Below are positions 16,219-24,060 of a stretch of 50,466 nucleotides of DNA, one piece after another (position 1 is the stretch's first letter; the number at the start of each line of letters is the position of its first letter). Position numbers and translations under genes: made by a program. The notes under the pieces are model-generated. The model had not been told where the DNA came from. It saw only the letters and a program-made list of their open reading frames with translations, and did not search any database. Source of the stretch: Bacteroides sp. (GTDB lineage Bacteria > Bacteroidota > Bacteroidia > Bacteroidales > Bacteroidaceae); NCBI GenBank assembly GCA_017621035.1, contig JAGATY010000017.1, forward strand, positions 1-50,466. Reading direction: 5' to 3'.

Positions 16219-16698
16219 TTACGGTTGTTGCGATGACTTGCCACCGGGTTTGCCTTTCCCTTTGGGATGCATACCCTTCACCAGGTCACGATGAAACTTT
16301 ACTTCCGCCCGTTGGATGAGGTAAATCTTGCGGAAAGGAAGAATCTTCTTGAACTTTTCATAATAACTCTTCTCCAACCGGTTCATCTCCTGACGGATAT
16401 CATACACACTTTCCAGTATTTTTTCATACTGAGCTTCGGTTACATTCTCACCTTTCCCTTGGTGGAGTTGTTTCCACGATTCGGCATTCAGTTCCTTTTT
16501 CCGGTCTTGCAACTCGAAATAAAGGGGAAAGAAAGCCTCGGCTTCTGCATCAGTCAGTTCGGCTTTCTCGGTCAGAAAGGCCTGCTGCTTTGCCCGAAAT
16601 TCTTGCTCACTCATACGTTTCTGTTCGCAACCGTCGGTAGCCCATAGCCGTACAAACAGCGTAGACATCAGGATGAACAGTACAAATAGTCGTTTCAT
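16219..16698 (-). CDS. Spy/CpxP-like periplasmic protein
   Basis: I choose the ATG at 16698 (MKRLFVLFILMSTLFVRLWA), which gives a 159-residue protein with a signal peptide and a purine-rich AGAGAAAGAGAT just upstream. The mature part is highly charged and helical, with LTDAEAEAFFPLYFELQDRK and YEKFKKILPFRKIYLIQRAE, similar to Spy/CpxP-type LTxxQ proteins that sense or chaperone in the periplasm. The C-terminus is a Gly-Lys-Pro tail. It lies downstream of the ECF sigma factor and a small membrane protein, an arrangement common in Bacteroidetes, so envelope stress control is a fair guess. Confidence 0.7.
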   Translation of the reverse strand: MKRLFVLFILMSTLFVRLWATDGCEQKRMSEQEFRAKQQAFLTEKAELTDAEAEAFFPLYFELQDRKKELNAESWKQLHQGKGENVTEAQYEKILESVYDIRQEMNRLEKSYYEKFKKILPFRKIYLIQRAEVKFHRDLVKGMHPKGKGKPGGKSSQQP

Positions 16699-16723
16699 AT
16701 CTCTTTCTCTCATTAAATTTCCA

Positions 16724-17092
16724 TTACTCTGTTTCAGCATCAGTCAGGTAGACGTATAGGGAGTAGTCATCCATCATTGAGTTATCAACGGCGTTACTGA
16801 TGTACTCCATCTCTTCTTGCTCGGCCTCTTCACGTGCCAAAGCTTCTGATTGGGACTCGGTTGTGGCCGACCCCACACGGATAAGTAGGGCAGCTCCGGC
16901 AAACATGGCTGCCATATAGAGCCAGGGTTTTACCCGCTCCCAACGGGTTGGTTCGCGAGTTAGATAGGCAGGAGTTTCCTTTTCCGGAAGTTTATTCATA
17001 ACCTCGGAAGTGAGCTGTTCGAAATATCCATCGGGTACACGGAACGGATTGCCGGTACCAATGTTTCTTAATAATGCATCTTCTTCTTTCAT
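16724..17092 (-). CDS. Single-pass membrane protein, possible anti-sigma partner
   Basis: A 122-residue protein with a cytosolic N-terminal part (NPFRVPDGYFEQLTSEVMNK, a motif frequent in Bacteroidetes proteins next to ECF sigma genes), one membrane segment at about residues 56-73 and an acidic C-terminal part. It starts 46 bp after the sigma-factor stop codon and ends 25 bp before the Spy-like start. The position suggests a membrane anti-sigma role, but there is no recognisable zinc-binding anti-sigma motif. Confidence 0.65.
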   Translation of the reverse strand: MKEEDALLRNIGTGNPFRVPDGYFEQLTSEVMNKLPEKETPAYLTREPTRWERVKPWLYMAAMFAGAALLIRVGSATTESQSEALAREEAEQEEMEYISNAVDNSMMDDYSLYVYLTDAETE

Positions 17093-17138
17093 TCGCTATC
17101 TCCTTTCAATCAGTTAGACATGATTTCACACTAAAGGT

Positions 17139-17693
17139 TTAAGAACGAGAGGCCAAAAACTGTTCTATCTTCTTGACGGCATGATGGTAAGAAGCCTTCA
17201 GTGCGCCGACAGATGTTCCCAGAATATCAGACATCTCTTCGTATTTCATCTCTTGATAATATTTCAGATTGAAGACAATTCGTTGCTTCTCGGGCAGGGT
17301 AAGTAAGGCTTTCTGTAGCAACATTTGTGCCTCATCGCCGGAGAAATAGACGTCTCCTTCAAGCCGCTGAATGGTATCTGCTGCAGGGTCGTCCAGCGAT
17401 ACGGTTGTTGATGCCCGCTGCTTGTTCAAGAAAGTAAGACACTCGTTCAAGGCTATGCGATAGAGCCAAGTGGAGAGTTTAGCCTCTGCCCTGAAGTAAT
17501 CGATGTTAGTCCAAGCTTTAATAAATGTGTTCTGAAGCAGGTCATTGGCATCTTCATGGGTAAGTACCATACGACGAATCTGCCAATACAGTTGCTCACT
17601 GTACTGAGAAACAATCATTTCAAAAGCACGTCGTTGCGTTTTCTCATCTTGCAAAAGAGCTAACACTTCGCGTTCATTATAGGTAATACTCAT
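17139..17693 (-). CDS. ECF RNA polymerase sigma factor
   Basis: A 184-residue sigma-70 family protein. Region 2 lies at about residues 22-90 (YWQIRRMVLTHEDANDLLQN then TFIKAWTNIDYFRAEAKLST and WLYRIALNECL). Region 4 is at about 125-180 (LPEKQRIVFNLKYYQEMKYE, then EMSDILGTSVGALKASYHHA). Region 3 and region 1 are absent, the ECF plan. It directs RNA polymerase to an alternative promoter set. The following membrane and Spy-like genes look like its regulatory partners. Confidence 0.92.
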   Translation of the reverse strand: MSITYNEREVLALLQDEKTQRRAFEMIVSQYSEQLYWQIRRMVLTHEDANDLLQNTFIKAWTNIDYFRAEAKLSTWLYRIALNECLTFLNKQRASTTVSLDDPAADTIQRLEGDVYFSGDEAQMLLQKALLTLPEKQRIVFNLKYYQEMKYEEMSDILGTSVGALKASYHHAVKKIEQFLASRS

Positions 17694-17747
17694 GACAAAT
17701 CTATTCGCGTTTGGAGTTTAGACTGGATTTGAAAGGGAAGGTTTAAT

Positions 17748-18068
17748 CTAGCGGATGACAACTTTTCTGGCAACGTTACCCACTTTCAGTATATAAAAGC
17801 CCTTCTGAAGGTCGAGGCGAATGGTATCATCAGTAGACTCGATGCGTATGGAAGCTACTTTTACTCCCAGGATGCTATAGACATCCAATAAGGCTCCGGG
17901 TTGGGCATGTTGTACACGCACTTGGCTTCCGATGACGGAAATTACGACCTGAGAGGCGGGCTGTTCGCCAGTCATTGCCCCTTTGATACCGTCATCTTGC
18001 GCCCAAAGCGTGGGATAAGATAGGGATGTGAATGATAAAAAGAGTAATAAGAGTAGCTTTTGCATCAA
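17748..18068 (-). CDS. Tiny secreted protein made mainly of a sorting-type C-terminal domain
   Basis: A 106-residue protein with a signal peptide (MMQKLLLLLFLSFTSLSYPT, cleaved near LWAQ). Almost all the rest (from about residue 40: VVISVIGSQVRVQH, LLDVYSILGVKVASIRIEST, LQKGFYILKVGNVARKVVIR) looks like a type A T9SS C-terminal sorting domain. There is no cargo domain. It sits 54 bp upstream of the ECF sigma gene on the same strand and has its own -7 box at 18125. Role unknown; it may be a degraded or repurposed stand-alone domain. Confidence 0.65.
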   Translation of the reverse strand: MMQKLLLLLFLSFTSLSYPTLWAQDDGIKGAMTGEQPASQVVISVIGSQVRVQHAQPGALLDVYSILGVKVASIRIESTDDTIRLDLQKGFYILKVGNVARKVVIR

Positions 18069-18124
18069 TAGGCTGTTCCTTTTAATAATTCAACAGTAGG
18101 CAATCAAAGTTGCTCTACCAGCCA

Positions 18125-18157
18125 CAAAGATAAAACATTTTTACGGGAAAAACCAAA
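18125..18157 (-). promoter_or_regulatory. Promoter of the sorting-domain-like gene and perhaps the sigma operon
   Basis: Minus-strand TTTG (18157-18154), a 21-bp spacer and TATCTTTG (18132-18125). The sigma factor 54 bp downstream of the first gene may be read from it too. Confidence 0.55.
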
Positions 18158-18179
18158 TCAAAATTAAGGTATTTGTACT

Positions 18180-19094
18180 TTACACCTGCAAGCAAAGCAT
18201 CTCCTTGGCCAAAACAGTGTTCGGAAAGATGTCTGAAGCCTCAGTATAAAGTACGTTTTCATCCTCGTATCGAGCCGAGAAATGGCCTATCAGCAAGCGT
18301 TTTACATCGGCATTGCGTGCCAATGTTGCTGCCTGCGAAGCTGTTGTATGAAAGGTTTCTTTGGCACGCGAAAGTGCATCGTCTGTAAATGTTGCCTCGT
18401 GGAAGAGTAGGTCAACTCCCCTCAGTTGCTCAACCAATTCGGGCAAATAAATGGTATCGGAGCAGTAAGCATACCTACGAGGTGGGTCTGCAGGACGGGT
18501 TAAACGGGTATTAGGTATCACTTCTCCCTCGGGTGTAATGAAATCGGCACCATTCTTAATGCGGTTCAATTCATACACAGGTACCTGATAGAAGTCAACC
18601 ATATCGCGAATGATGTGGTTAGGAGATGGTTTCTCTGCAAACATGAATCCGCAACAAGGCATCCGATGTTGTAAAGGAATGGTAGTAACAGTCAGTGAAC
18701 GGTCGTCATAAATCAGCAACGGTTCCCGCGTATCAAACTCATGGAAGAAGACTTTGTAAGTCATTTGGTGATTGAAGAATTCGAGTGTAGACCGGAATGC
18801 ATCCTCCAAACCACGGGGAGAATGTATATGTAAGTCGGCCGTACGTCCCAATAAATTGAGGGTTGAAATCAAGCCAAACAAGCCAAAACAATGGTCTCCA
18901 TGCAGATGTGACAGGAAGATATGGTTCAACCGAGAGAATTTCAATCGCGCTTTGCGGAACTGTAATTGGGCTCCTTCGCCACAATCAATCATAAACAGTT
19001 TGTCACGCACATTCACTACTTGCGACGTTGGGAAGTGACGTGTTGTAGGCAATGCTGAGCCACAACCCAAAATATATAATTCAAACTTCTCCAT
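18180..19094 (-). CDS. rnz: Ribonuclease Z
   Basis: A 304-residue metallo-beta-lactamase-fold nuclease that trims 3' ends of tRNA precursors. It has the HxHxDH motif in FLSHLHGDHCFGLFGLISTL (residues about 58-77), an N-terminal LGCGSALPT, and later the metal ligands in YCSDT and LIGHFSARYED. The flexible-arm region characteristic of RNase Z is present in the middle. Length is normal. It has its own promoter overlapping the rpsA terminator, so the two are separate units on the same strand. Confidence 0.93.
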   Translation of the reverse strand: MEKFELYILGCGSALPTTRHFPTSQVVNVRDKLFMIDCGEGAQLQFRKARLKFSRLNHIFLSHLHGDHCFGLFGLISTLNLLGRTADLHIHSPRGLEDAFRSTLEFFNHQMTYKVFFHEFDTREPLLIYDDRSLTVTTIPLQHRMPCCGFMFAEKPSPNHIIRDMVDFYQVPVYELNRIKNGADFITPEGEVIPNTRLTRPADPPRRYAYCSDTIYLPELVEQLRGVDLLFHEATFTDDALSRAKETFHTTASQAATLARNADVKRLLIGHFSARYEDENVLYTEASDIFPNTVLAKEMLCLQV

Positions 19095-19164
19095 ATACTG
19101 CTGCTCTATTCTGTAGAATAATCACCTCTCAAAGGGAATTACTTCTCCCCTGAGATGCATGGAA

Positions 19165-19172
19165 CAAAGGTA
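19165..19172 (-). promoter_or_regulatory. -7 box of rnz (TACCTTTG)
   Basis: A minus-strand TAnnTTTG match directly following the rpsA terminator. A TTTG at 19199-19196 lies inside the terminator loop, 23 bp away, slightly long for a -33 box. Confidence 0.5.
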
Positions 19173-19207
19173 CAAAAAAAGGACACTCGCAACAGCAAAT
19201 GTCCTTT
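19172..19207 (-). terminator. Terminator of rpsA
   Basis: Minus-strand arms AAAGGACA (19207-19200) and TGTCCTTT (19185-19178) are followed by a further T-run. The -7 box of rnz directly follows. Confidence 0.75.
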
Positions 19208-19232
19208 CTTTATTTAAAACCAAGAGTTATGA

Positions 19233-21029
19233 TTACTTCTTAGCGGCCTCAAGTTGCTCCTTCAAAGCAGCCAGTGCATCGATGTCACCCAAAGTAGTAG
19301 AAGCTGCCTGGTTCTGAATTACCGGAGTTTCTTCTTTTTCCTTCTTTGCGTTAGCCTTCTTAGCGGCCTTCTTCTCTGCACGTTCTTCTGCCTTAGCAGC
19401 ATCTTCAAATATACGGCTATGAGACAAGATGATGCGTTTTGCATCCTTATTGAACTCAATTACCTTGAAGTCGAGCTTTTCTTCCAACTGTGCTTGAGCA
19501 CCATCCTCCTTAACAAGGTGCTTCGGAGTAGCAAATCCTTCAACACCGTAAGGCAGAGCAACTACAGCACCCTTGTCCAACATTTCGATGATAGTACCCT
19601 CGTGGATAGAACCTACTGTGAATACTGTCTCGAATACGTCCCAAGGATTCTCCTCCAATTGCTTGTGTCCAAGGCTCAAACGACGGTTATCCTTGTCGAT
19701 TTCCAGTACCTGAACCTCGATGTCTGCACCAATCTGAGTGAATTCAGAAGGATGTTTTACCTTCTTAGTCCAAGAGAGGTCTGAGATGTGAATCAAGCCA
19801 TCAACACCTTCTTCGATTTCTACAAATACACCGAAGTTAGTGAAGTTGCGAACCTTTGCAGTGTGCTTGCTACCGATAGGATACTTCTCTTCGATAGTTT
19901 CCCACGGATCAGCCTTCAGTTGTTTGATGCCGAGTGACATCTTACGTTCTTCACGATCCAGTGTCAATACTACTGCTTCTACTTCGTCACCTACCTTCAT
20001 GAAGTCTTGAGCTGAGCGCAAATGTTGGCTCCAAGACATTTCAGATACGTGAATCAAGCCTTCAACACCCGGAGCGATTTCGATAAATGCACCGTAGTCA
20101 GCCATCACAACTACTTTACCCTTTACGTGGTCACCCACCTTCAGGTCAGCATCCAAAGCATCCCAAGGATGCGGAGTGAGTTGCTTCAAGCCAAGAGCGA
20201 TACGCTTCTTCTCATCATCGAAGTCGAGGATAACGACGTTGAGTTTCTGATCAAGCTCAACCACTTCCTTCGGATCGCTAACACGGCCCCAAGAAAGGTC
20301 TGTGATGTGAATCAAACCATCTACGCCACCCAGGTCGATGAATACGCCATAGGATGTAATATTCTTAACGGTACCCTCGAGAACTTGACCTTTCTCAAGC
20401 TTACCGATGATTTCTTTCTTCTGTTGTTCCAGTTCAGCTTCGATAAGAGCTTTGTGAGATACAACCACGTTCTTGAACTCTTGGTTAATCTTAACCACCT
20501 TGAATTCCATGGTCTTACCTACAAATACATCATAGTCACGGATAGGCTTAACGTCGATTTGAGAGCCGGGCAAGAAGGCTTCAATACCGAATACGTCTAC
20601 AATCATACCACCCTTAGTGCGGCACTTGATGTAACCCTTGATAATTTCTTCGTTTTCCAAAGCTGCGTTTACGCGATCCCAAGAACGGGTTGCGCGAGCC
20701 TTGCGGTGAGACAAAACGAGTTGTCCCTTCTTGTCTTCCTGATTTTCGATATACACTTCTACTGTGTCACCTACTTTCAGTTCAGGATTGTAACGGAATT
20801 CGCTCATAGGAATGATACCGTCTGATTTGAAACCGATGTTCACAACTACTTCACGCTTGTTCATTGCAATTACGGTTCCGTCAACAACCTCGCGGTCGCT
20901 AACCTTGTTAAGGGTATTGTCATACGCCTTAGCTTGTTCTTCGAGGCTAACGTTTGATACTGTTTCGCCCTTTTCATAAGCTTCCCAATTGAAATCTTCA
21001 ATCGGAGCTACGTTCTTTAAGTTTTCCAT
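19233..21029 (-). CDS. rpsA: 30S ribosomal protein S1
   Basis: A 598-residue protein with six S1 OB-fold repeats in a row; examples are GTVKNITSYGVFIDLGGVDG, then GLIHITDLSWGRVSDP, and KVRNFTNFGVFVEIEEGVDG. S1 binds mRNA on the small subunit and helps initiation, which matters in Bacteroidetes where Shine-Dalgarno pairing is rarely used. The C-terminus is a Lys/Glu/Ala-rich tail (about residues 545-598). A good promoter (21097-21128) and a terminator bracket it as a single-gene unit. Confidence 0.96.
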   Translation of the reverse strand: MENLKNVAPIEDFNWEAYEKGETVSNVSLEEQAKAYDNTLNKVSDREVVDGTVIAMNKREVVVNIGFKSDGIIPMSEFRYNPELKVGDTVEVYIENQEDKKGQLVLSHRKARATRSWDRVNAALENEEIIKGYIKCRTKGGMIVDVFGIEAFLPGSQIDVKPIRDYDVFVGKTMEFKVVKINQEFKNVVVSHKALIEAELEQQKKEIIGKLEKGQVLEGTVKNITSYGVFIDLGGVDGLIHITDLSWGRVSDPKEVVELDQKLNVVILDFDDEKKRIALGLKQLTPHPWDALDADLKVGDHVKGKVVVMADYGAFIEIAPGVEGLIHVSEMSWSQHLRSAQDFMKVGDEVEAVVLTLDREERKMSLGIKQLKADPWETIEEKYPIGSKHTAKVRNFTNFGVFVEIEEGVDGLIHISDLSWTKKVKHPSEFTQIGADIEVQVLEIDKDNRRLSLGHKQLEENPWDVFETVFTVGSIHEGTIIEMLDKGAVVALPYGVEGFATPKHLVKEDGAQAQLEEKLDFKVIEFNKDAKRIILSHSRIFEDAAKAEERAEKKAAKKANAKKEKEETPVIQNQAASTTLGDIDALAALKEQLEAAKK

Positions 21030-21096
21030 TAAGTTAATAATAAGTTGTTTGTAAATTAATTAAGTGAGACTTTATGTTGACTCAATAAATCGGCCG

Positions 21097-21128
21097 CAAA
21101 GATAATTCTTTTTTTAAACGTGACCAAA
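21097..21128 (-). promoter_or_regulatory. Promoter of rpsA
   Basis: Minus-strand TTTG (21128-21125), a 20-bp spacer and TATCTTTG (21104-21097) match the Bacteroidales consensus. The leader is about 60 nt. Confidence 0.7.
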
Positions 21129-21204
21129 ACATCAGGGCATTAAATATTTGCAAATTCAGCACATTAAGCTTCCCGGCCATGTTTTTGGCAATGTCAAGAG
21201 GGGC

Positions 21205-21365
21205 AACCTTTTCCCTTTTCACCCTTCCACCTTACACCTTCCCCTCTTTCACCTTATTCCTCGCTCCTTTCCACCTTACACTTTTCACCTTTCCGTTCTT
21301 TCCTTTTCACGCCTGTTCATCTACCCACCGTTCCTACCTTGTTTGCCTACTCATCCAACATCAAA
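21205..21365. repeat. Pyrimidine-rich low-complexity tract
   Basis: On the plus strand this is a loose repetition of CTTTTCACC, CTTACACC and CTTTCACC words, with almost no purine runs. ORFs across it have no protein-like composition. No role can be assigned. Confidence 0.6.
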
Positions 21366-21382
21366 TTGCCGTTCATTAGAAT

Positions 21383-21500
21383 AAGTAAGCCTTTTAACTG
21401 AAAGAAGAAAGGCTTTCTTTTGCCTAAAGAAAGGCTTTCTTTTATCATAAGAAAGGCTTTCTTCTTTTCATCAATCGTTATATGACCTAGGAACACTCCT
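21383..21500. repeat. Dispersed element B, copy 2 (three 22-bp units)
   Basis: The palindrome AAGAAAGGCTTTCTT starts at 21405, 21427 and 21449, exactly 22 bp apart, with differing 7-bp spacers. It is followed by TCGTTATATGACCTAGGAAC, the inverse of the sequence in copy 1 at 15100-15170. A further degenerate unit is visible in phase at 21383. The rest of the gap up to 21723 shows no supported gene. Confidence 0.85.
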
Positions 21501-21723
21501 AGATGGGGTTATGATGAGTAGGCATTTGATGGAGGATGAGAAGCGGAACAACCTCACGACAATCCACCATGAGGTACCGGTCACTCTTGCCGAAAGAGAG
21601 GGATTGAAGAGAGGTAAGCAGACTTTTGTGAAGAGACAAATGAACCGGACGGAGAAAGCAAGCGAGTGTTTCTCCGAGAAAAAGTACTATTCTCTGCGAT
21701 AAGAAAAAGCAATCAGTTGAGCA

Positions 21724-23949
21724 TCAGCGATTGAAGAGTTCGAAGGTGAATTTGCATCCTATCTGCTCATACTTCCAGTTGGCAAAGCCCACAAACAGGC
21801 CGAAGTCAAAAATATGTGTGCCTATGCCGTAACCCAGCTCTACATAAGGTTTCAGATGGGGCACGGAGAGCAGATTTAGATACAGACGTTCATTGAGTAC
21901 GTGCTGGGCATACTTCTTCAGGTGAGGCATCAATAAGAAGGGAGCTTCATAGGTTGCATGGGCACGCAGATACTTGCGGGAGGAGTTATACCACTGACCT
22001 TCGAGCAACTGGAATACGCCTCCAATTTCGTCATTCCAGCCCACAGGCAGGTTGGAGCGGGTGAAGTTGGAGAAATCCACAAAGTAAACCTCCTTCTGAT
22101 TGGTGAAGGCACCCCAGCCCAATCGGTAGTAGAAGTTGCGCATCACTCCCAATGGCACACGATGTTGGAAATCCATTTCCCACCTTTCATATTTACCTGT
22201 ACTGCCCAGTACACCACTTATGCCGCGCTCCCAGTCGATGGAAATCTGAGGAAATTTGGAGTACAGATTGACTTTGCGTTTGCCATTCATGTAGTAATAC
22301 TGGCCGGGAGTCCAGGTCAGTCGCACACGTGGAGCAAAGCTCTTGTAGGTATGGCGTATCTTCTGAAGGAGTTCGGAGTTCACCCCATCAGTACTCAGAG
22401 TCTCTTCGGCCGGCTCTTTCACCACCAGTCGCGAGCGTTCAACCTCGGTTCGTCTGTGCATGGAGAATCCTACATCCAGCGATAATCCGTTCACAATCTC
22501 CCAGCTGTGACGAAACTTAAGGTAGAGGTCTTTAAAGTAATCGAGGTGAATCTGACTAAAATCGAAAACACTGTCAGGGATGGCCTTCAGGTCATCCAAC
22601 ACGTCACTGCTGTAGATACGGTTTCCGTTACCCACCTCCAGATGGAGTGCCGCACGCTTGGCCGGCCAATATTCAAAGTCTGCACCCAGTCTCCAATAGA
22701 ACTCTTTCAACTTAAAGTTGTAACCAATGCGGGGAGCTATGTGCAACAAACGGTCACCGGGGAAGAGATGGTTGTAGCGCAGTTCCTGCCGATAGGAGAA
22801 ACCGTTGGTTCCACTATAACTCAACAATAGCGGATTGAGCAGAGGTGAAAAACGCACACTGCCTCGTTGAGAGAGGTCGACGGTGTTACGACTGACCAAC
22901 ACATCGCCCAACCGTCCCCAGAACTGATAGGTACGATTCTGCCTCAAACGTTTCTCGTTCAAAGTATCCCGACGCTGGAAGTACTCTTTATAGAGCTGGC
23001 GTTCGTGGGCAGAAAGGGGATTGGGTCGCAGTGAGTTGAAGTAGGTAGTATCCACTCGGTAACTATTAGTGTCGCATCGTAAGGTATAGCTTTCGGTCAA
23101 GTCGTACTTGCTTCTGCGTTTCAATCGTTGCTGATAGATGTCCGGTTTGCGTTGCGATATGGCATTGTAACGCAGTTGAGCCTGATAACTTCCATCGACA
23201 ACATTACCCAAAAAGCGGAAAGTAGCCTGCATGTCGTATCGGATAGGCAGAAACTCATCCGACTCGCCTACCTTTCCCATCTCAACAAGATTGTCGAAGT
23301 GAAGCATTTCTGATCGTCCACTGAAGCGCATTTCCCTCACGCTCCATACATCTTCACTCACCACCAAATAGCCAGAAACCAACTGATAGCTGCGATATTT
23401 GGGCTCGAAAGCGATACGATAATGCAGATTATGCGCCTCTCCCATGACCGAATCTACCCGATAGTTGTAGTATTTGGAAGCATCGCGTGCCAGTGGAGAG
23501 AGAAGTTTATCACTCAGCAAAGTGGGAGCATATATATTAAGGTGGAAATATTCTGGCAATCGACCGTCCAATTCCCAGAACTCAGATGCCGTACCTACAC
23601 CGGCTTTCAGCTTTTGGTCATAGATGTTGGGGGAAGAATAGTTCAGGTCACTGTAGCTCTCCATCATGTATTCACGCACTCCCTTTCGAACTCGGAACAT
23701 GGAAGGGACAAAACGAAGCAGGATGTTTTTCTTACGCAGATTGACACGACCTTTCACATAAAGCTCGGCTTTATAGCTATCAATCAGCTTCTCGTAATGG
23801 GGGGCAAAGAAGGAAACCTTCTGCATAATGGAGTCTGCCAGCCCCTCTTTTCGCCCATCAGGATGAGAAGTGGCCGCAACAACAGATGCCGAAAACATCA
23901 GCAGTAACAGAACTGTTACACCTATATATATATAATGTAGAGGTTTCAA
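21724..23949 (-). CDS. DUF5686 outer-membrane beta-barrel protein
   Basis: A 741-residue protein with an N-terminal signal segment (about residues 7-26). It contains the DUF5686 hallmarks FFAPHYEKLIDSYKAELYVK, VRKGVREYMMESYSDLNYSS and YRIAFEPKYRSYQLVSGYL, then a long region of alternating beta strands rich in Tyr, Trp and Arg ending in a terminal KFTFELFNR typical of outer-membrane barrels. The usual N-terminal carboxypeptidase-regulatory-like domain is missing, so this is the short version. Function is unknown. It diverges from glnN. Confidence 0.8.
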   Translation of the reverse strand: MKPLHYIYIGVTVLLLLMFSASVVAATSHPDGRKEGLADSIMQKVSFFAPHYEKLIDSYKAELYVKGRVNLRKKNILLRFVPSMFRVRKGVREYMMESYSDLNYSSPNIYDQKLKAGVGTASEFWELDGRLPEYFHLNIYAPTLLSDKLLSPLARDASKYYNYRVDSVMGEAHNLHYRIAFEPKYRSYQLVSGYLVVSEDVWSVREMRFSGRSEMLHFDNLVEMGKVGESDEFLPIRYDMQATFRFLGNVVDGSYQAQLRYNAISQRKPDIYQQRLKRRSKYDLTESYTLRCDTNSYRVDTTYFNSLRPNPLSAHERQLYKEYFQRRDTLNEKRLRQNRTYQFWGRLGDVLVSRNTVDLSQRGSVRFSPLLNPLLLSYSGTNGFSYRQELRYNHLFPGDRLLHIAPRIGYNFKLKEFYWRLGADFEYWPAKRAALHLEVGNGNRIYSSDVLDDLKAIPDSVFDFSQIHLDYFKDLYLKFRHSWEIVNGLSLDVGFSMHRRTEVERSRLVVKEPAEETLSTDGVNSELLQKIRHTYKSFAPRVRLTWTPGQYYYMNGKRKVNLYSKFPQISIDWERGISGVLGSTGKYERWEMDFQHRVPLGVMRNFYYRLGWGAFTNQKEVYFVDFSNFTRSNLPVGWNDEIGGVFQLLEGQWYNSSRKYLRAHATYEAPFLLMPHLKKYAQHVLNERLYLNLLSVPHLKPYVELGYGIGTHIFDFGLFVGFANWKYEQIGCKFTFELFNR

Positions 23950-24022
23950 TACAAATTAGGGTTCAGAGGTTTCAACATGCAATTACTCTAATCCAGTTGC
24001 GGCAAATTTAGAAAAAAACATG

Positions 24023-24030
24023 TACTTTTG
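24023..24030 (+). promoter_or_regulatory. -7 box of glnN (TACTTTTG)
   Basis: An exact TAnnTTTG match 30 bp before the glnN start codon. The possible -33 box (GTTG at 23996) is 23 bp away, slightly long. Confidence 0.55.
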
Positions 24031-24060
24031 CGCCCATCAAACAACAAAAGATAGACATCC

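Noticed and set aside
21148-21384. Plus-strand ORFs rich in Phe, His, Pro and Leu
   Set aside because: They translate the pyrimidine-rich low-complexity tract and are not protein-like.
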